From positions 124,001 through 188,000 of the forward strand of contig CANQGQ010000001.1 of NCBI GenBank assembly GCA_947623305.1: DNA of 64,000 bases, given 5' to 3'. Origin of the DNA: an uncultured Alistipes sp. (lineage in GTDB: Bacteria > Bacteroidota > Bacteroidia > Bacteroidales > Rikenellaceae). This document shows positions 16,002-24,945 of the stretch, in pieces (position 1 is the stretch's first letter; the number at the start of each line of letters is the position of its first letter). The position numbers were made by a program, and so were the translations under genes. The notes beneath the pieces are model-generated. The model was not told the DNA's origin. It saw only the letters and a program-made list of their open reading frames with translations, and did not search any database.

Positions 16002-16966
16002 TGATGACGACCGATGATCTGTTCCGCCTGCGCACCGCCGAGGAGTTCGAGACCGCGGCTTTGGAGGTATTCCGCCGACAAGCGGTCGAATGTCCGCCCT
16101 ATCGCAAATACCTGTCGTTGATCGGGGTCGAACCGATGCGCATCGCGCGCGCCGACGCGATTCCGGCCCTACCCATCGGCCTGTTCAAGACCCACACGGT
16201 CTATTGCGGCGACGCGGAACCCGAAGCGGTCTTCACCTCGTCGGCAACCACGGGCATGACCTCGTCGCGCCATCCGATGCGTTCGCTGGCCCTCTACGAA
16301 CAGGCATTTCGCGGTTCGTTCCGCACGTTCTACGGCGATCCGCGGCGCTGGAGCCTTTATGCCCTGCTGCCCAACTACCTGCGCCGCAAGGGCTCGTCGT
16401 TGGTCTACATGGCCGACCGCCTCATCGCCGACTGCGGTTCGGGCGGATTCTTTTTAGACAACTACGAGGAGCTGATCGAGGCCATGCGATACGACCCGAA
16501 ACCGAAAATTCTGCTGGGCGTGAGCTATGCCCTGTGGGATTTGGCGGAACAGTACGCCCCCGAACTGCGCGATACGATCGTGATGGAGACGGGCGGCATG
16601 AAAGGCTATCGCGAGGAGATTTCGAAAGGAAAATTCCATAAGATACTTTGCGATGCGTTCAAAGTCAACGCGATACACTCCGAATACGGCATGGCCGAGC
16701 TCACCTCGCAGGCCTATTCGGCGGGCGGCAACCGATTCCGCTGTCCGGCCTGGATGCGGGTCGTGGCTCGCGACATCAACGATCCCTTTGCCCTGCTGCC
16801 GGCCGGCGCACGCGGCGGATTGAACATCATCGACCTCGCGAACTGGTGGTCGTGCGCGTTCATCCAGACCGAAGATGCCGGACGCGTATTCGCCGACGGT
16901 TCGTTCGAAATCGACGGACGCATCACGGGGGCCGACATCAGAGGATGCAACTTATTGGTACAATGA
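15998..16966 (+). CDS. LuxE-like acyl-protein synthetase / acyl ligase
   Basis: A 322-residue member of the LuxE/acyl-protein synthetase branch of ANL adenylating enzymes. It shows TSSATTGMTSSRHP (phosphate-binding loop), METGGMKGYREEI, and HSEYGMAELTSQAYS, the usual adenylate-binding motif. Such proteins activate carboxylates as adenylates and may pass them to an acceptor. The substrate is unknown. Its position before two glycan-transfer genes suggests decoration of a surface polymer or lipid, an inference. The start ATG at 15998 overlaps the methyltransferase stop by four bases. Confidence 0.8.
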   Translation: MMMTTDDLFRLRTAEEFETAALEVFRRQAVECPPYRKYLSLIGVEPMRIARADAIPALPIGLFKTHTVYCGDAEPEAVFTSSATTGMTSSRHPMRSLALYEQAFRGSFRTFYGDPRRWSLYALLPNYLRRKGSSLVYMADRLIADCGSGGFFLDNYEELIEAMRYDPKPKILLGVSYALWDLAEQYAPELRDTIVMETGGMKGYREEISKGKFHKILCDAFKVNAIHSEYGMAELTSQAYSAGGNRFRCPAWMRVVARDINDPFALLPAGARGGLNIIDLANWWSCAFIQTEDAGRVFADGSFEIDGRITGADIRGCNLLVQ

Positions 16967-17946
16967 ACGATATAGACTTCGTTATCCCGTGGGTCGACGG
17001 CAGCGACCCCGCCTGGCGTCAGGCGTTCGCCTCAGCACGCCACCGCGCAGGCGAAGATGCGTCGGAAATCCGCTATCGCGACTGGCGGACCCTCCGTTAC
17101 TGGTTCCGCAGCGTCGAACGGTTCGCTCCGTGGGTGCGGCGCATCCACTTCATCACGTGGGGTCATCTGCCCGCGTGGCTCGCGACCGGCCATCCGCAGC
17201 TGCACGTGGTCGAGCATGCCGACTATCTGCCCGAAGCCTATCGGCCGACCTTCAATTCGAACACGCTGGAACTCAACATCCACCGCATCGAGGGGCTGGC
17301 CGAACAGTTCGTGCTGTTCAACGACGACACCTTCCTCGGCCGTCCGGCCCGACCGACCGACTTTTTCCGCGACGGACTGCCCCGCGACATGGCCCGGTTG
17401 AGCATTCCGGCACCGGAACCCATCACCCACATCGCCCTCAACAACCTGATGTTGATCGACGCGCGCTACCGGCCCCATCGGGTCATCGCCCGTCATCCGG
17501 CCAAATGGTTTTCGCCGCGCTACGGAGCAGGCAATCTATTGAAAACGATGCTGTTGCTTCCGTGGTCGCGCTTCCCCGGATTCAGCGACCACCACATGCC
17601 CCAAGCATTTTTATTGAGTCAGGTAGAGAGTGCTTGGGACCGATGGGAAAAGAAACTCGACGCGACCTGCCGCCATCCGTTCCGCACGCCGGACGACCTG
17701 TCGCAATGGCTCATCCGCTACGATGCACTTTGTCGAGGCGCGTTCCGGCCCATCGGATTCGGCGACTGCCGCCAGATGACGCTGACCGACGACAACGAAT
17801 CCATCTGCCGCGCCATCGAATCGCAACGCTACCGGATGTTCTGCCTGCATGACGATGAACGCATCGCAGACTTCGAGACCGCCAGCGACCGGCTATGTGC
17901 GGCGTTCGAACGGCTGCTACCCGAAAAATCCGCTTTCGAAAAATGA
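16963..17946 (+). CDS. Stealth-family hexose-1-phosphate transferase
   Basis: Stealth proteins transfer sugar-1-phosphate from a nucleotide sugar to build phosphodiester-linked capsule or surface glycans. The N terminus IDFVIPWVDGSDPAW is the conserved region 1 motif. Region 2 follows with YRDWRTLRYWFRS, WVRRIHFITWG, FNSNTLELNIHRIEGL and FVLFNDDTFLG. A later block FSDHHMPQAF corresponds to region 3. Length 327, no membrane segment. ATGA overlaps link it to the acyl ligase before it and the GT2 after it. Confidence 0.9.
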   Translation: MNDIDFVIPWVDGSDPAWRQAFASARHRAGEDASEIRYRDWRTLRYWFRSVERFAPWVRRIHFITWGHLPAWLATGHPQLHVVEHADYLPEAYRPTFNSNTLELNIHRIEGLAEQFVLFNDDTFLGRPARPTDFFRDGLPRDMARLSIPAPEPITHIALNNLMLIDARYRPHRVIARHPAKWFSPRYGAGNLLKTMLLLPWSRFPGFSDHHMPQAFLLSQVESAWDRWEKKLDATCRHPFRTPDDLSQWLIRYDALCRGAFRPIGFGDCRQMTLTDDNESICRAIESQRYRMFCLHDDERIADFETASDRLCAAFERLLPEKSAFEK

Positions 17947-18878
17947 ATACGCCCACCCTTTCCGTCATCATTCCGCTCTACAACAAGGAGCGCGAAATCG
18001 GCGATACGCTGCGTTCGGTGCTGGCACAAACGCTGCAACCGACCGAAATCATCGTCGTAGACGACGGTTCGACCGACGGCAGCGCCGCCATCGTCCGCGA
18101 AATCGCCGCTCATGCCCCGCTCGTACGGCTCGTCGAACAACCCAATGCCGGCGAATGCGCCGCCCGCAACCGCGCCATCGCCGAAGCAACGGGCGACTAC
18201 CTGGCACTGCTGGATGCCGACGACCAATGGCGGCCCCGTTTTTTGGAAGAAATCGCCGACCTGATTCGCGAATTTCCCGATTGCGGGCTCTACTGCACGG
18301 CGTTCGATATCGTGAGCCACGAAGGCGAGTTTCCTGCACCTTGCCCAGCCGGACGAGGTATTATAGAAAATTTTTTCCGCGATTCGGCCCACCGCTACAT
18401 CGCCATTCCGTCGGCCAGCTGCATCCCGCGTCGCGTATTCGATGACGTGGGCGGCTTCCCCGAAGGGATGAAAATGGCAGGCGACCTCTACATGTGGATC
18501 AAAATCGCCCGCCGTTATCGGGTTTGTTTCTCGCCCGAACGGCTTTGCCGCTATTCGCGCGTGGCGTCGAACCGCTCGGCATCGACCTACACGCCCGAGC
18601 GCACGGCCTATTCGTTCGAAACGCTCTACGATCCGGCGGCACCCGACGAAGAACGCGAATTTATCGCCCGTGCAGCACTCGGCAAAGCGTTGGTTCTCTC
18701 GGCGAAAGGCGGCACGGAGGAGGCTGCGCGCGCCATCCGCACATTCGCCTATACGAGGACCTATCGCCGCACGCTGCGCAAGGTGCAGGTGCTCAACCGG
18801 CTGCCCGTGAGCTGGCGCACGCCCGTGCTGAACCTCTACAACGCCATCGCATGGCGCTTGGCGAAAAAGGGACTTTGA
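17943..18878 (+). CDS. Family 2 glycosyltransferase
   Basis: A GT-A fold inverting glycosyltransferase of 311 residues. SVIIPLYNKEREI and VDDGSTDGS form the nucleotide-sugar site, and LLDADDQW carries the metal-binding Asp residues. The C-terminal helices are basic, suited to membrane association. It probably adds a sugar to a capsule-like or lipid-linked glycan together with the Stealth protein. It is the last gene of the rnz-to-GT2 overlapping series. No terminator hairpin was seen directly after it. Confidence 0.92.
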   Translation: MNTPTLSVIIPLYNKEREIGDTLRSVLAQTLQPTEIIVVDDGSTDGSAAIVREIAAHAPLVRLVEQPNAGECAARNRAIAEATGDYLALLDADDQWRPRFLEEIADLIREFPDCGLYCTAFDIVSHEGEFPAPCPAGRGIIENFFRDSAHRYIAIPSASCIPRRVFDDVGGFPEGMKMAGDLYMWIKIARRYRVCFSPERLCRYSRVASNRSASTYTPERTAYSFETLYDPAAPDEEREFIARAALGKALVLSAKGGTEEAARAIRTFAYTRTYRRTLRKVQVLNRLPVSWRTPVLNLYNAIAWRLAKKGL

Positions 18879-19099
18879 TAAAAATTTTGGGAAATAGCAG
18901 TTTCGGGCTTGCAAATTGCGGGATGCAGCCTGCGAAGGAAGTAGGAAGGCAATAAAAAGGTTCAAAAGCAAGATAGGATACGGAGCCGCTAACAAAAAGC
19001 CTCCGCCGCCCGTAGGCTACGACTCGCGCGGCTCTTGAGAACCGCAAATAATTACTCAAATAAGGAACAAGCCGAAAATGGATGCTTCCGAAAATTTTT

Positions 19100-19185
19100 T
19101 CATATCTTTGACTGCGTCGAAGATACTCCGTCTCGGCATAATCAAGCTGACGCTTGCTTCTGCGCTTGACTTTTCGTATCTTTGC
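19100..19185. repeat. Dispersed promoter-like element (family A), copy 2
   Basis: It closely matches 3341-3430: TATCTTTG near its left end, CGTCGAAGATACTCCGTCTCGGC, and a right-hand TATCTTTG at 19177-19184. The outer inverted repeat AAGATAC/GTATCTT is perfect here. The rest of the 328-base spacer (18879-19099) shows no gene or hairpin that I can support. Confidence 0.7.
19154..19184 (+). promoter_or_regulatory. Promoter of cdd
   Basis: TTG at 19154-19156, a 20-base spacer and TATCTTTG at 19177-19184 fit the Bacteroidetes consensus. The promoter is supplied by the right end of the family A element. The gene starts about 18 bases after the expected transcript start. Confidence 0.65.
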
Positions 19186-19206
19186 CTTGATTAACATCTA
19201 TCCGCT

Positions 19207-19662
19207 ATGGAAAAGCAGTTCCGTTTCGATTACGAGCACTACGCGTCGCTCGATGAACTCCCCGAAGCCGATCGTCGGCTGGTCGAAGCCGCCCAAGCGG
19301 CCACGACCCGCGCCCATGCACCCTATTCGCATTTTCGGGTCGGAGCGGCCGCCCGTCTGCGAAGCGGCCGGATTCTGCACGGCAGCAACATCGAAAGCGA
19401 AGTCTTTCCGGCAGGGCTTTGCGCCGAACGCTCGCTGCTCTTCTATGCGCAGGCCAACTATGCCGACGACCCGATCGAGACGCTGGCTATCGCATCGGAT
19501 CCCTCCGAGCGAGAGTGCTACCCCTGCGGCCAATGCCGTCAGGTGATGGTCGATGTCGAACGCCGGCAAGGCGCCCCCATGCGGGTCATCATGAGCGGCA
19601 ACGGCACGGCTTCGGCCGTCGCAACGGCGACGATGCTCCTGCCGTTTACGTTTATCTTATAA
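19207..19662 (+). CDS. cdd: Cytidine deaminase
   Basis: A zinc enzyme that converts cytidine or deoxycytidine to uridine forms in pyrimidine salvage. Active-site motifs are NIESEVFPAGLCAERS (catalytic Glu with the first zinc Cys) and PCGQCRQ (two zinc Cys), with APYSHFRVGAA upstream. The 151-residue length is typical of the homotetrameric class. It is followed by a 64-base spacer of two degenerate repeats and a pseudouridine synthase gene. Confidence 0.95.
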   Translation: MEKQFRFDYEHYASLDELPEADRRLVEAAQAATTRAHAPYSHFRVGAAARLRSGRILHGSNIESEVFPAGLCAERSLLFYAQANYADDPIETLAIASDPSERECYPCGQCRQVMVDVERRQGAPMRVIMSGNGTASAVATATMLLPFTFIL

Positions 19663-19663
19663 A

Positions 19664-19729
19664 GACCAACAGTAGCACTCCCCACCCACCCAAAGCGACA
19701 ATAGCACTCTCCACCCCTTAATAAAAATG
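19664..19729 (+). repeat. Two-unit degenerate linker repeat
   Basis: Two roughly 31-base units share ACA(G/A)TAGCACTC(C/T)CCACCC (near 19669 and 19699). The second ends in CTTAATAAAAATG at the next start codon. Confidence 0.5.
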
Positions 19730-20434
19730 TTTCGGCCCGACGATATTCTTTATGAAGACAACCACCTGTTGATCGTCAACAAACATTGCGGCGATTTGGT
19801 ACAACCCGATCCGTCGGGCGAAAGCGCCCTCGAAGACCAGATCAAAGCATTTATCAAAGCGCGCGATAAGAAGCCCGGCGACGTATTTCTTGGCGTCGTC
19901 CACCGCATCGACCGACCGGTGAGCGGGGCCGTGCTGTTTGCCAAGACCTCGAAGGCGCTCGTCCGGCTGAACGAGATGATTCGCGAAGGGTGCATCCGCA
20001 AACTTTACTGGGCGCTGACCGAAAAGACGCCCGAACCGGAAGCGGGCGAACTGACCCACTACCTGTTGCGCGATGGCCGGACGAACCGTTCGCGAGCATT
20101 CGACGCGCCACGCCCCGAAGCCAAATTAGGAAAATTGCGTTATCGCACGCTCGGCCGCTCCACACACTACACGCTGGTCGAGGTCGAGTTGCTGACGGGC
20201 CGCCACCATCAGATACGTGCCCAACTTTCGAAAATCGGCTGTCCGATTCGCGGCGATCTGAAATACGGCGCGAAGCGCTCGATCGCCGGAGGAGGCATCT
20301 CGCTGCACTCCCGAACGATTGCGTTCGACCATCCCGTCCGGCACGAACCGATCGAGGCGACGGCGCCGGTACCGGCAGACGACAACTTGTGGAACTTTTT
20401 TATTAATGGGTCGGAAGGAGCACAAACTTATTGA
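19727..20434 (+). CDS. RluA-family RNA pseudouridine synthase
   Basis: It converts specific uridines in rRNA or tRNA to pseudouridine. The 235-residue catalytic domain lacks an S4 domain, as in small RluA-type enzymes. It contains the catalytic Asp in HRIDRPVSGAVLFAKT, and VEVELLTGRHHQIRAQL with RGDLKYGA. The target site cannot be assigned. The start follows the A-rich AATAAAAATG context. A three-unit repeat links it to dtd. Confidence 0.9.
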   Translation: MFRPDDILYEDNHLLIVNKHCGDLVQPDPSGESALEDQIKAFIKARDKKPGDVFLGVVHRIDRPVSGAVLFAKTSKALVRLNEMIREGCIRKLYWALTEKTPEPEAGELTHYLLRDGRTNRSRAFDAPRPEAKLGKLRYRTLGRSTHYTLVEVELLTGRHHQIRAQLSKIGCPIRGDLKYGAKRSIAGGGISLHSRTIAFDHPVRHEPIEATAPVPADDNLWNFFINGSEGAQTY

Positions 20435-20490
20435 CAGAGTGGGAAGAAGCGGGAACTCATTAATAAAATCGGGAGGAGCATGAACCTATG
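20408..20490 (+). repeat. Three-unit, 29-base degenerate linker repeat
   Basis: Units at 20408-20436, 20437-20465 and 20466-20490 share GGGA(A/G)GA(A/G)GC...GAAC. The first overlaps the 3' end of the pseudouridine synthase gene and the third includes the dtd start codon. The middle unit carries TTAATA. Confidence 0.5.
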
Positions 20491-20937
20491 CGGATATTGA
20501 TACAACGGGTCGAACGGGCATCGGTCGCTATCGGCGGTGCGGTGCGGTCGCAAATCGGAGCAGGACTGCTCGTTCTGGTCGGTGTCGGAACGGACGATAC
20601 GGAGGCCGATGCCGACTATTTGGCCGGAAAGCTGGTGCGGCTGCGCATCTTCGATGACGAAGCGGGCGTGATGAACCTCGATGTCCGGCAAACCGGCGGC
20701 GAAGTGCTCGTGGTGAGCCAATTCACGCTGATGGCCTCGACCCGCAAGGGCAATCGGCCGTCGTACATTCAAGCAGCGCCCGAAGCGCAATCGCGACCGC
20801 TTTACGAACGGTTCACGGCCCGTGTCGCCGAACTGCTCGGCCGCGAGGTGCCGACGGGCGAATTCGGAGCCGACATGCAGGTGGAATTGGTCAATGACGG
20901 GCCGGTTACCATCTGGATGGATTCGCACGCTTGTTAA
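20488..20937 (+). CDS. dtd: D-aminoacyl-tRNA deacylase
   Basis: Dtd hydrolyses D-amino acids (and mischarged glycine) from tRNA, protecting translation. Its 149 residues contain the family start MRILIQRVERASV, the catalytic-pocket motif SQFTLMA, TRKGNRPSY, and the C-terminal cross-subunit motif NDGPVTIWMDS with the GP dipeptide. The next gene starts immediately after the stop. Confidence 0.96.
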   Translation: MRILIQRVERASVAIGGAVRSQIGAGLLVLVGVGTDDTEADADYLAGKLVRLRIFDDEAGVMNLDVRQTGGEVLVVSQFTLMASTRKGNRPSYIQAAPEAQSRPLYERFTARVAELLGREVPTGEFGADMQVELVNDGPVTIWMDSHAC

Positions 20938-21891
20938 ATGAATAAAAAGCGGTTCAACGGAAAATCTTCCGAAAACCGATACCTGAATAAAAAAATGAAA
21001 AATCGCACATTGGAAATCGTACTGAAGGGACTGAAAGAGTATTTCATCATGGCACTCGGCATGTTCCTCTACTCGTTCGGATGGATCGGATGCGTCATGC
21101 CCGCCCACGGCACGGGCGGCGGTGCAACGGGTCTGTCGCTGGTCATTTCGACCGCCCTCAACGAATGGCTCGGCACCTCGATCCAGATCGGTACCATCGC
21201 CTTCGTCATCAATGTCATCCTGCTGCTCTTCGCAGGGTTCATCGTGGGGTGGAACTTCGGCATCAAAACCGTCTTCTGCGTAACGATGATCTCCGTCGGG
21301 CTGAACTTCTGGAGCGACGTGCTGCCGGCCGGCGACTTTCTCCATCTCGAACGCATTCTGGCCGTCATCCTCGGCGGCATCTTGGCCGGCGTGGGCATCG
21401 CCATGTGCTTCTCGCAGGGAGGCTCGACCGGCGGAACGGACATCGTGGCGATGATCATCAACAAATACCGCACGATCAGCTACGGCAAAATCCTCATCTA
21501 CTCCGACTTCATCATCATCGCCTCGTCGCTGCTCGTGGGCTATCACATCGACACGGTGATCTACGGATACGTGATGACCGCCGTCGTGGGCTACACGGTC
21601 GACATGATTATGGCCGGCAACCAGCAATCGAGCCAGGTCTTCATCGTTACGCACGACTACGAGAAGATGGCCGACGCCATCGCCAACAACGTCCATCGCG
21701 GTGTAACGCTCATCGACTCCGAAGGCTGGTACTCGAAGCAGGCGTCGAAGATCGTCATGGTCGTCTGCCGCAAGCGGGAGACGTCGATGGTGCTGAAATT
21801 CGTGAAAACCGTCGATCCGCAGGCCTTCATGACCGTCGGTTCCGTGATGGGCGTCTACGGATTGGGCTTCCAGACCATCCCCAAAGATTAA
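20938..21891 (+). CDS. YitT family membrane protein (DUF161/DUF2179)
   Basis: An inner-membrane protein of about 317 residues. Roughly five to six hydrophobic segments (residues 35-230) carry the glycine-rich YitT repeats, for example ALGMFLYSFGWIGCVMPAHG and GGSTGGTDIVAMI. A C-terminal soluble DUF2179 domain follows (VFIVTHDYEKMADAI to the end). Function is unproven; transport roles have been suggested for the family. Starts at 20938 and 20995 are both possible, the latter (MKNRTLEI) being nearer the usual length. It lies between dtd and priA with very short gaps. Confidence 0.88.
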   Translation: MNKKRFNGKSSENRYLNKKMKNRTLEIVLKGLKEYFIMALGMFLYSFGWIGCVMPAHGTGGGATGLSLVISTALNEWLGTSIQIGTIAFVINVILLLFAGFIVGWNFGIKTVFCVTMISVGLNFWSDVLPAGDFLHLERILAVILGGILAGVGIAMCFSQGGSTGGTDIVAMIINKYRTISYGKILIYSDFIIIASSLLVGYHIDTVIYGYVMTAVVGYTVDMIMAGNQQSSQVFIVTHDYEKMADAIANNVHRGVTLIDSEGWYSKQASKIVMVVCRKRETSMVLKFVKTVDPQAFMTVGSVMGVYGLGFQTIPKD

Positions 21892-21898
21892 CCCGCCC

Positions 21899-24160
21899 AT
21901 GCCGTCCCGCTACGCCGACATCGTGTTGCCGTTGGCGCAACCCGCCTACACGTTCGCCGTACCCGACGGGATGGAGGTCGCCGAAGGACAGGCCGTTGCC
22001 GTACAGTTCGGGCCGCGCAAATTCTACACGGGCATCGTCTGGCGGCTGCACGACCGGCGGCCCGACTTCAAGCGCATCAAGTCGATTTACAAAGTGCTCT
22101 ACGGAAATCCGCTGCTATCGGAAAAGCAGCGGGCGCTATGGGAGTGGATCGCCTCCTACTATCTGTGTTCGCTCGGCGAGGTCATGCGTTGCGCCCTCCC
22201 CTCGTTGATCAAACCCTCGGGCGACACGGAGGAAGAACTATTAAACGACGAATACCGCCCCCGCACGGAGTGGTATGTTTCGCTCGCACCCGAACTCCAC
22301 GACGAAACCCGCCTCGACGAGGTGTTCGAAAAGTTGACGCGGCGAGCCCCCAAACAATACGAAGCGTTGTTGGAAATCGCCTCGGCGCAGGAGAGCGACC
22401 GGATCGCGACGGGCGAAATCGCCCGCCGATTGTTGCAGGCCGATTCTGCCGTGCTCCATGCGCTGGCCCGCAAGGGGTTCATCCGCGAATCGGAGCACCT
22501 CCGCACGACGGAACGCAGCGACAACCGCTTCCGGCTGCCGGAACTGACGCCCCATCAGATCGAAGCGCTCGAAACGCTGCGGGCCCACTATGCGGCCGGT
22601 CGGGGTACGGCCCTGCTGCACGGCATCACGGGTTCGGGAAAAACCGAAATTTATATTCACTTGGTCGCCGAGGTACTGGCCCGAGGGGGCGATGTGCTGC
22701 TGTTGGTGCCTGAAATTGCGCTCACGGCGCAACTCATCGCCCGCATGGAGCGCATCTTCGGCAGCCGCGTTACGGCCTATCACTCGAAGCTGACCCCGCA
22801 CCGCCGCACGGAAACTTACTTGCAACTCAACCGTTCGGAAGGGGGCGAATTCGTCGTCGGAGCCCGTTCAGCGCTCTTTCTGCCGCTGCATCGGCTGCAA
22901 CTGATCATCGTCGATGAGGAGCACGATGCCAGCTACAAGCAAACCGAACCGGCCCCCCGCTACCAAGCCCGCGACTGTGCCGTGATGATGACCAAGCTGT
23001 TCGGATGCCGCACGCTCCTGGGCAGCGCAACGCCATCGCTGGAGACGTGGCTCAATGCCCGCAGCGGCAAATACGGCAAAGCCGTGCTGACGGAACGCTA
23101 CGGAGCGGCCCGTCCGCCGCGCATCACGATCTCCGACACACTGCGGGCCGCCCGTCGCGGCGAACGGAAAGGCAGATTCAATAAAATTTTATTAGATAAA
23201 CTCGAAGCGACTCTTGCCCGAAAAGAACAGGCGATGCTCTTCCAGAACCGCCGCGGCTATGCGCCCTACGTTACCTGCACGGAGTGCGGCTGGACGGCCC
23301 GATGCCCCCACTGCAACGTAACGCTCGCCTATCACCGCAACGGCGACCGCCTGGTCTGCCACTACTGCGGCTACACGGATCGCGTACCGGCCCGATGCCC
23401 GTCGTGCAAGGTTACGGAGATCGTACCGATGGGATTCGGCACGGAACAGGTCGAGCAGGAGATCGCGGCGCTCTTTCCCGAAGCGCGGGTCGCCCGTTTG
23501 GATCGCGACAACGTTACCTCCGAACGGGCCTACCAGGCCATCGTCGCCGATTTCGAGGCCCATCGCACCGATATCCTGGTCGGCACGCAGATGATTACCA
23601 AAGGGTTCGACTTCGACGGCGTTTCGCTGGTCGGCATTCTGAATGCCGACAACCTGCTGAACAGTCCCGATTTCCGAGCGGCGGAACGCGCCTTCCAGTT
23701 GATGACGCAGGTGGCCGGTCGGGCCGGTCGGCGCGATGACAGCGGCGAAGTCATCATCCAGACAGCTGAACCCGGGCATCCCGTAATCCGTCAGGTCGCA
23801 GCCGGCGATTACGAAGGCATGGTACGCATGCAACTGGCCGACCGCGAAGCCTTTTTCTACCCGCCCTACGCCCGACTGACCGCCCTCACCCTGCGCCACC
23901 GCGATCCGCTGTTGCTGCGACGGGCGGCCGAAGAACTGGCGACCCGTCTGCGGGCCCGTTTCGGACGCCGCCTGCTGGGGCCGACGGCCCCGCCAGTCGA
24001 CCGCATCCGCGATGAATATCTGCTGAAATTGCTGCTCAAAGTCGAAAACGGCGCCTCCTCGCAACGAGCCCGTCGAATCCTCGCGTCCGAATTGGAACGA
24101 TTCGCGGCGATTCCCGCTTACAAAAACATTACGCTGCTTACCGATGTCGACCCGCTTTGA
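21899..24160 (+). CDS. priA: Primosomal protein N' (replication restart helicase PriA)
   Basis: PriA is a superfamily 2 helicase that reloads DnaB at stalled forks. The 753-residue protein has the N-terminal 3' DNA-end-binding domain (residues 1-100), Walker A in GITGSGKTEIY, a DEEH box in VDEEHDASYKQ, and a zinc-binding block with eight cysteines (CTECGW, CPHC, CHYCGY, CPSC). TKGFDFDGVSLVG and VAGRAGR are helicase motifs V and VI. The downstream comF start overlaps its 3' end by 17 bases. Confidence 0.96.
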   Translation: MPSRYADIVLPLAQPAYTFAVPDGMEVAEGQAVAVQFGPRKFYTGIVWRLHDRRPDFKRIKSIYKVLYGNPLLSEKQRALWEWIASYYLCSLGEVMRCALPSLIKPSGDTEEELLNDEYRPRTEWYVSLAPELHDETRLDEVFEKLTRRAPKQYEALLEIASAQESDRIATGEIARRLLQADSAVLHALARKGFIRESEHLRTTERSDNRFRLPELTPHQIEALETLRAHYAAGRGTALLHGITGSGKTEIYIHLVAEVLARGGDVLLLVPEIALTAQLIARMERIFGSRVTAYHSKLTPHRRTETYLQLNRSEGGEFVVGARSALFLPLHRLQLIIVDEEHDASYKQTEPAPRYQARDCAVMMTKLFGCRTLLGSATPSLETWLNARSGKYGKAVLTERYGAARPPRITISDTLRAARRGERKGRFNKILLDKLEATLARKEQAMLFQNRRGYAPYVTCTECGWTARCPHCNVTLAYHRNGDRLVCHYCGYTDRVPARCPSCKVTEIVPMGFGTEQVEQEIAALFPEARVARLDRDNVTSERAYQAIVADFEAHRTDILVGTQMITKGFDFDGVSLVGILNADNLLNSPDFRAAERAFQLMTQVAGRAGRRDDSGEVIIQTAEPGHPVIRQVAAGDYEGMVRMQLADREAFFYPPYARLTALTLRHRDPLLLRRAAEELATRLRARFGRRLLGPTAPPVDRIRDEYLLKLLLKVENGASSQRARRILASELERFAAIPAYKNITLLTDVDPL

Positions 24161-24866
24161 CTGGCTGCACAGCCTGTCGAGGCTGCTCTTTCACGAACGC
24201 TGCGCCGTATGCGGCCACGAACTGTCGGTCGGCGAACGGACGATCTGCACCTTGTGTCGTGCAACGGCCCCGCTGACGGGCTACTGGACGCAAGCGGCGA
24301 ATCCCGTATGGGAACGCTGCCGCAATCTGCTGCCGATCCACCGAGCCTCGGGCTTTCTCTTTTTTCGACGGGGAAGCGGCTGGCAGCAGATGATTCACGG
24401 ATTCAAATATCGCGGAACCTGGCGCACGGCCCGCATGATGGGCGAATGGTATGGCCGCGAACTCCGAACGAGCGGGCTGTACGACGATGTGGATGCGGTC
24501 GTGCCGCTGCCGCTCCATCCGTTCAAACGGATGCGCCGCGGCTACAACCAATCGGAATACATCGCCGAAGGGATCGCTTCGCAGTTGGGCGTTCCGGTCG
24601 ACTGCGCAAGCGTCTATCGCTGTCGCAACACGGCGGAACAGGCGCTGCAATCGCGCCGCGAACGGGCCGGAAACGTCGAAGGGGCCTTCGCCGTCCGTCG
24701 CCCCGAACGGCTTGCCGGCCGGCATATCCTGCTGGTGGACGACGTGATGACCACCGGTTCGACCTTGCTGTCGTGCGCCGAAGCCATCCTGCAAGCGGCG
24801 CCGGACTGCCGGATCAGCATCGCCGCGCTGGCCGTCGTCCACCACGAACTGGGCGCGAAAGAGTAA
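24144..24866 (+). CDS. comF: ComF family phosphoribosyltransferase-like protein
   Basis: A 240-residue ComF/GntX-type protein associated with DNA uptake. An N-terminal zinc site is formed by CAVCGHELSVGERTICTLC. The C-terminal phosphoribosyltransferase fold has the PRPP motif ILLVDDVMTTGSTLLSC and RNTAEQALQSRRERAGNV. Overlap with the priA end suggests translational coupling; linkage of ComF with PriA fits a DNA-processing role. Together with the ComM homologue at 26.6 kb it hints at natural transformation capacity, although no uptake machinery is in this window. Confidence 0.92.
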   Translation: MSTRFDWLHSLSRLLFHERCAVCGHELSVGERTICTLCRATAPLTGYWTQAANPVWERCRNLLPIHRASGFLFFRRGSGWQQMIHGFKYRGTWRTARMMGEWYGRELRTSGLYDDVDAVVPLPLHPFKRMRRGYNQSEYIAEGIASQLGVPVDCASVYRCRNTAEQALQSRRERAGNVEGAFAVRRPERLAGRHILLVDDVMTTGSTLLSCAEAILQAAPDCRISIAALAVVHHELGAKE

Positions 24867-24911
24867 GTCGAGTAAGTCGGAGGATTCCTTTTTAGTTGTC
24901 GATTTTTTCAC

Positions 24912-24919
24912 TACTTTTG
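24912..24919 (+). promoter_or_regulatory. -7 promoter box before dnaB
   Basis: TACTTTTG matches TAnnTTTG 27 bases before the dnaB start codon. No -33 element at the ideal distance was found. Confidence 0.5.
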
Positions 24920-24945
24920 AAAGCTGAAAACATCCCCGAACAACG

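Noticed and set aside
18793..19197. A minus-strand frame of about 134 codons
   Set aside because: It spans the end of the GT2 gene and the family A repeat. Its shared peptide with the region upstream of pdxJ is a by-product of the repeat.
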